Position numbers and translations under genes: made by a program
Notes under the pieces: model-generated
The model's input: only the letters and a program-made list of their open reading frames with translations
Databases searched by the model: none
Told to the model about the DNA's origin: nothing
Source: Butyriboletus loyo
Lineage: Eukaryota > Basidiomycota > Agaricomycetes > Boletales > Boletaceae
DNA: 64,000 nucleotides
Assembly: GCA_038093515.1 (NCBI GenBank)
Contig: JBBPSI010000040.1
Location: 1-64,000, forward strand
Direction: 5' to 3'
Part shown: piece after piece, positions 58,530-64,000 of the stretch
Layout of the letters: the number at the start of each line of letters is the position of its first letter
Numbering within the stretch: the stretch's first letter is position 1

Positions 58530-60515
58530 CATGTGCAAGACGACTCACTGGTATCGTCTGACGTTTTCTAGGTTACGTGGGACGAATACTCCATGGGGAA
58601 CGCATGTTTCTTTTCAGTGGAGAAATGTATCCATACAGCTATGCCGTGTTTCACGTCCGTCTGATGTTCATGAAGTTCACATCAAATTTTCAAGATCCCA
58701 GTGCAATCGCTTCACTTGGATTTATTCCAGAAGATCAAGTCTAGGGGCTTTAATACAGTTTTGTTCAGTGTTTGGGGGTATCCCGGAGCCTAAGCGAAGT
58801 GAAATCTCTTTCGAGGGATTCAGGGTTTTGTTTGATGCCGCGAAACAGGCTGGCATCTACCTCATGGCTAGACCTGGCGAGCGTTGTTCTCGAGTGGACG
58901 CTGTCGTTGCGTTACTATATCTGACTTTCCCTTCGAATAAAGGTCCATACATCAACACCGAAACTACAGCTGGTGTCTTTCCAGGCTGAGGCACTACACG
59001 CCAGGTTTATGGAGGACCCCCAACACGACCTACTTTGAGGCGTGGCAAAATCACGTCTCGATCATTGGTACCCTTGCTGATAACCAGATCACGAACAGTG
59101 GCCCTGTTATTCTGGTTCAGGTATTTCTTCTATCTCTTTGCAAGGCTATCATCGTTCGGAATAGTCTGAGAACGAATACACTGGTTTCGCTCCCGGTTAT
59201 GCGGAGGATTTCGTGTATGAAGTTGAACTGTTGACCGCTTGGGTGCGTGTGGATTTGCCTTGTTTGCAAACGTGGCTTAGGTGTACTGCATTCTAGCGAG
59301 ATGCTGGAATCAAAGTACCCATCACGCTCAACAATACATCTCCTTCTGGCCAGCACACTTCATGTCCGCTGGCTCCGAAACAGGGTTCACACTCAACGTA
59401 CAAGGGGGATCTGCATTCGGCTAGTACTCTGTATGGCTCGATCAGGCATTCTTGGGCTCTTGGGTTGGAAATACTGTACGTGCCAATTATGAAGGCACGA
59501 TCAATTTCTCCGGCACTGGGGAGCTCGTAAACGGTAGCCAACACGTCATTGCGATCCTGTAGGATCATATGGGTTATGAAGAGGACTGGACAGCTGCGAG
59601 CGACGATTTCAAAGCTCCGAGAGGAATCTCGAGCGAGTTACTCGTTCGTCGGCGGCTCGGGTACGGAAATTAGTGTCTGGAAAGTGGCGGGGAACTTTGG
59701 AGGAGGCCTTTGGTTTCTGTTGTCATGATCGGTTGAGTGACCTGAGACTCCCTCGCGTCATCTGGCAGTACGTCAATACAACACGTGGACCACTCAACGA
59801 GGGTTGTACGGCGAACGAATGGGTAAGTCAGGACCTTTTGCGCATCATCTTGTTACTGATGGGATCCGCAAGGATGGCATTTGCCCGGATTCCCTGATGA
59901 GAGCTGGCAAGAAGGCTCGCCTACCACCGGAATCTCTCAGGCTGGCGCTAGTTTCTACAGGTCTGATTTGAAGTGCTGATGTGGCTACCGGGAGCTGACG
60001 GATGTACACGCAGGACAACATTCCCCTCGATGTTCCCGCCGGTGTCAACTACCCGATGGCACCTGTCGTCTCGAACATCACGACGAACCCTTGTTTCCAT
60101 TGTCAGGTAAACCATGCCTGCAAACTTGTCGTAATGTCATGTTGTTCTTGGCGCATTCGCCTTTCCTGCTTCAGTTCCATGTTAATGGATACCAGTTCAG
60201 CAAGTATGATATGTAGCGTTGTTTCATCGTCCACGGGTTGTCATCAGTTCCGATGTTTCCGTATAGTCAACAGCGTTAATATTGGTCCTCAGGTCTCCTT
60301 CCCAGTCCGTATGTGCCTCGTATTTTCTGATACTCTTGTACGCAATTCACATTGGCGCTACCACAGCCCAAGGTATCCTGAGCTGTGACAACGGTCTCAA
60401 CACACTCGCCGTTTCACTCTGGGCTCGAGGTGCAGATGGCATAAAACTTGGTTCACTTGCACTCGAGACGACGGCCATGGTGGAGACTAGCATGACGCCA
60501 GTCGTGTATTGGTGA
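58530..60515 (+). pseudogene. Decayed GH35 beta-galactosidase
   Basis: Relic of a secreted glycoside hydrolase family 35 enzyme. Ordered but frame-broken family blocks can be followed: TWDEYS; RMFLFSGEMYPY; SLHLDLFQKIKSRGFNTVLF; LFDAAKQAGIYLMARPG; GPYINTETTAGVFPG; AWQNHVSIIGTLADNQITNS; GPVILVQ; SENEYTGFAPGYAEDFVYEV with the acid/base Glu still present; YSVWLDQAFLGSWVGNT; DHMGYEEDWTAASDDFKAPR; LDVPAGVNYPMAP; FHVNGYQFSK; NIGPQVSFP; and NTLAVSLWARGADGIKLGSL. Nonsense codons sit at 58987-58989 (where FPGW is expected), 59422-59424 and 59560-59562, with several frameshifts between blocks. The upstream signal peptide is not found. Intact neighbours show that the decay is local. Confidence 0.85.
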
Positions 60516-60765
60516 CAGAATGAATCGGAGCTATTGCACTGCACTTGGAAACTCTTGAGGCTAGCGCGGTCGGACGTTCGGGGACAATCGGCGCGAATCA
60601 TGCACGACATGTGAAAGAAACTTCGAAAACGAGGTGTGTAACCAAGGTACAGCAACATCAAACAGTTCTCGTGCGAGCCTGAGCATGCGCCATTTACGAG
60701 ATTCGGAGCCCTACAACTCTTTGGGTCCATGACTAAAAAATACAGTCCTATCGGATACGACGTCG

Positions 60766-61470
60766 TCAGAACATCACCGAATGCATGGCAACCTTGCTTT
60801 GCGCAGCAGAGAGGACATCGAGGACCCGTAGCTTGTGCTCCGCCAACAAACAAGACAGCACGATCACATCTCTCACCTGAACCATTTCGGGTTTAATCGC
60901 AAGATGTGCGGCATGCAACACATGGTTTCCGTGCCCCATACAACTTTTCGAGAACCACGCTACAATCTCGTCGGGATGGCTCGATTCGTGCAACTGCACA
61001 ACGTAACAGGTGTTGGTTGCACCGTCAGCATGGATGATGTGTAACAACGAACCACGAGCTGTCGCGAACGATCTCTTCGCCATTCAAATCGTCTACCACA
61101 TGCGTGAAATACAAGAGGTCTGTCAATGCCTCAGATCAAACGTCGGTTCTACCACACTGACCACTCACAAAGTCGATAGTACTGGTGCTTTCAGCCAGCT
61201 TTCAAGATTCATTGGTCGCGAACCCGGAAACGTAATTTGATCTCGTCGAAACCTCCTGCGCGCGACGGTCGCGACCAATATATCTCCTGCGTAGACCGTG
61301 GTTGTACAATCATGCGTGTCAACGGAGTAACTCGGTAGGTGGTCGCCGCGGACGCGCAATGTTGTACTACTCATGTCATCTCTGTCGAATATAAAAATAA
61401 TGTTTTCCCCTGGAGGAGCGGGGCTACGAGTGTCGACTAGTGTGAGTTGGGAGTCCGTAGGGTGGTGCAT
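60766..61470 (-). CDS. DUF6593-family protein
   Basis: Basidiomycete-expanded family of unknown function with a tubby/scramblase-like beta fold. Exons 61470-61169, 61119-61053 and 60993-60766 give 198 residues with matching phases. N-terminal strands read ENIIFIFDRDDMSSTTLRVR and GDHLPSYSVDTHDCTTTVYA. The central block is VATVARRRFRRDQITFPGSR and MNLESWLKAPVLSTL. Exon 2 brings GRRFEWRRDRSRQLV. Exon 3 continues LHESSHPDEIVAWFSKSCMG and EMVQVRDVIVLSCLLAEHKL, the typical ending of the family. Without the two introns only fragments are open. Function unknown. Confidence 0.7.
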
Positions 61471-62044
61471 GGGGCAACCCGGTTCATGGCGATGATCTTA
61501 TACGTAGCAGCACTACTGCTACCGGTTTGAAGTGGTCCAATAGGTGCGTGCATGCCATAGCTGTGCTTGAACGCACGTATGTCTAAAACTTGTTAGTCTC
61601 CCTAAACCAGACCTAAACCTCGTGATCACAAGACAGTTATTCTGATCATACGAAGAGAATTTGTAGCGGAACGCAAAGCGGGACAACATTGAAAAAGAAA
61701 GAGGGAGGCGAACCTGTGTCGTACCTGCCCTGTCACCACAGATCCTGCAAATCTTTCCTCAACAGACCAGCTCAGGGGGTTGAAGCTAACGGCAAATGAG
61801 GTGATTTAGTCAGCAAAGGCGCGCGGAGAACGAAGAGCCCGTCAGCACTTCTTGAAGGGCCAGACGCAGAGCATCGTGTCAGACTTGAAAGGAGAATCTA
61901 AACGGTACGGGGATGGATTCGTGTGTTGAACCGTATAGATACAAGGTCGTAGCGTAGATCGTCAAATCATAACGAATCAAGTCCGAAAAAGGTGTGGTAT
62001 ACAAGCATACAAGCCAAAAAAGAAACGCCATAAACCAGCGACAC
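61471..62044. other. Intergenic 570 bases
   Basis: No open frame of note, RNA gene or repeat was seen. Both neighbours are on the minus strand, so it should contain the DUF6593 promoter and the BRI3-like 3' UTR. Confidence 0.35.
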
Positions 62045-62452
62045 TTAACCGCACATGCCTGGGTCTATGATGATGCCGCAACGCTTGCATTGCACTCGGC
62101 GGTCGAGAAGACAGAGGCCAATTCCGAGAGGGAACCACACTATGGCGGCCAAGATACCTAAATCAGGATGAGTCGACGCACACAAACGCCTCAGAGAGTA
62201 ACACTTGCCGCAGATACCAAACTTGGTGTGTGGTACGTGGCCGCCCTGTTGCAGGCACAGCATTTCTGGATGATCTGGGGGTGAGAATGATGCTAAATGT
62301 TCCCCAGTGACAGGATTCTGATAGTGGTAGACTCTAGGCTCGGGCATCACGGGCACTGGTGCTACGTGGAACGTTGTGACAGGTGGGGGCGAGGGGCCTG
62401 GATGCGCTGGTGCTTTGAGTTGCTGCTTGTCGGCTGAGCTAGGCAACGACAC
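62045..62452 (-). CDS. BRI3-like small membrane protein
   Basis: Small Pro-rich membrane protein similar to brain protein I3 (BRI3), a lysosomal/vacuolar protein in animals. Exons 62452-62218 and 62157-62045 give 115 residues. A Pro-rich head (APAHPGPSPPPVTTFHVAPV) leads to YHYQNPVTGEHLASFSPPDH. It continues PEMLCLQQGGHVPHTKFG, then over the 60-base intron GILAAIVWFPLGIGLCLLDR with the membrane segment, and RRVQCKRCGIIIDPGMCG with paired Cys. The intron restores the family-typical FGILAAIVWFP. The frame also reads through the intron, so the unspliced form would be 20 residues longer. Role in fungi unknown. Confidence 0.75.
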   Translation of the reverse strand: MSLPSSADKQQLKAPAHPGPSPPPVTTFHVAPVPVMPEPRVYHYQNPVTGEHLASFSPPDHPEMLCLQQGGHVPHTKFGICGKCYSLRRLCASTHPDLGILAAIVWFPLGIGLCLLDRRVQCKRCGIIIDPGMCG

Positions 62453-62861
62453 ATCTTGTCATGCATCAGCTTACATTCCACAAAATACGAGGAAGGCCCA
62501 CTCACTACCTTGCTCAGGATTATACTCGTAAGGGGGTGGGTGATCTGTGTGACTGACCTAGAGAACGCTGTAAGCAGAGTGCCGAATTACGAAGGAGGTG
62601 TAATGTGTACCATGTTCGAGTTGGAGTCGATGATCATCCGAGGTGGAAGCCAAGGTTGAAATAACGCAGAGAAGGGGCTGTACGCACTGCGGATCGCAAG
62701 TCACGTGGTACGGCAGCAGAGGGAGATGTTTGTGTGTGTTGGTACCTCTCCGAGCATTCGCTGCGTTTCCTTTTCAGGACAAGTTCGGAGAGGCAACAAA
62801 TCTTTGCAAGTCGGATTTTTTTTCTTCTTCCCTCCGAGATCATCTGACGGACACTTTCGAC

Positions 62862-64000
<1,139 letters not shown>

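Noticed and set aside
60347..60853. 168-codon minus-strand open frame
   Set aside because: It overlaps the GH35 relic and the DUF6593 3' end in other frames and shows no motif.

Overview
This is a gene-dense nuclear segment of a basidiomycete fungus, most likely an Agaricomycete. The reasons are many very short spliceosomal introns (mostly 50-70 bases) with GT..AG borders and CTNA-like branch sites, intergenic gaps of a few hundred bases, eukaryotic housekeeping genes on both strands, and lineage-typical families (DUF6593, an Hsp20 protein with a long Pro/Ser-rich N terminus, an F-box/LRR protein, a GH35 relic). Nothing prokaryotic, viral or CRISPR-like was seen. Exon borders were inferred by eye from reading frame, splice consensus and remembered family motifs, so individual borders are less certain than the gene calls.

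Layout. 1-9 kb: 3' end of an MFS permease, the U2 snRNP factor RSE1/SF3b3, an Ohr/OsmC peroxidase and malate synthase. 9-16 kb: GET1, an ER-lumenal FKBP2, an NKAP-like RS protein, a small protein kinase and an Hsp20-domain protein. 16-22 kb: an unassigned 1.9 kb stretch, TAF12, a PAQR/IZH3 receptor-like membrane protein and peptidyl-tRNA hydrolase. 22-33 kb: two lineage-type membrane proteins of unknown function, an F-box/LRR protein, a decayed flavin monooxygenase and a very small lysine-rich protein. 33-39 kb: the ER-fusion GTPase SEY1 and a convergent pair of membrane-anchored glutaredoxin-like genes. 39-51 kb: CEF1/CDC5, a UV-damage endonuclease (UVE1), a large coiled-coil/RGG protein and the BAR protein RVS161. 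51-64 kb: a large uncharacterised protein, tRNA-Val(AAC), palC/RIM23, a HAD phosphatase, a decayed GH35 beta-galactosidase, a DUF6593 gene, a BRI3-like membrane protein and the 5' part of PRMT1/HMT1.

The genes do not form one pathway. Loose themes are pre-mRNA processing and transcription (RSE1, CEF1, NKAP, TAF12, PRMT1 and perhaps the RGG protein), endomembrane shape and protein insertion (GET1, SEY1, RVS161, FKBP2, palC) and redox or DNA-damage defence (Ohr, glutaredoxins, UVE1).

The most notable observations are fine-scale. Two separate 11-nt micro-exons are inferred: one restores the CPYS active site of a glutaredoxin, the other the first Myb repeat of CEF1. Two GC-AG introns are inferred. 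The neighbouring glutaredoxin paralogue has lost its active-site cysteine. The true RGG-rich C terminus of a 1.3-kilo-residue protein is hidden behind a late intron. Two enzyme genes are pseudogenes carrying nonsense codons and frameshifts. No clear previously undescribed multi-gene system was found.
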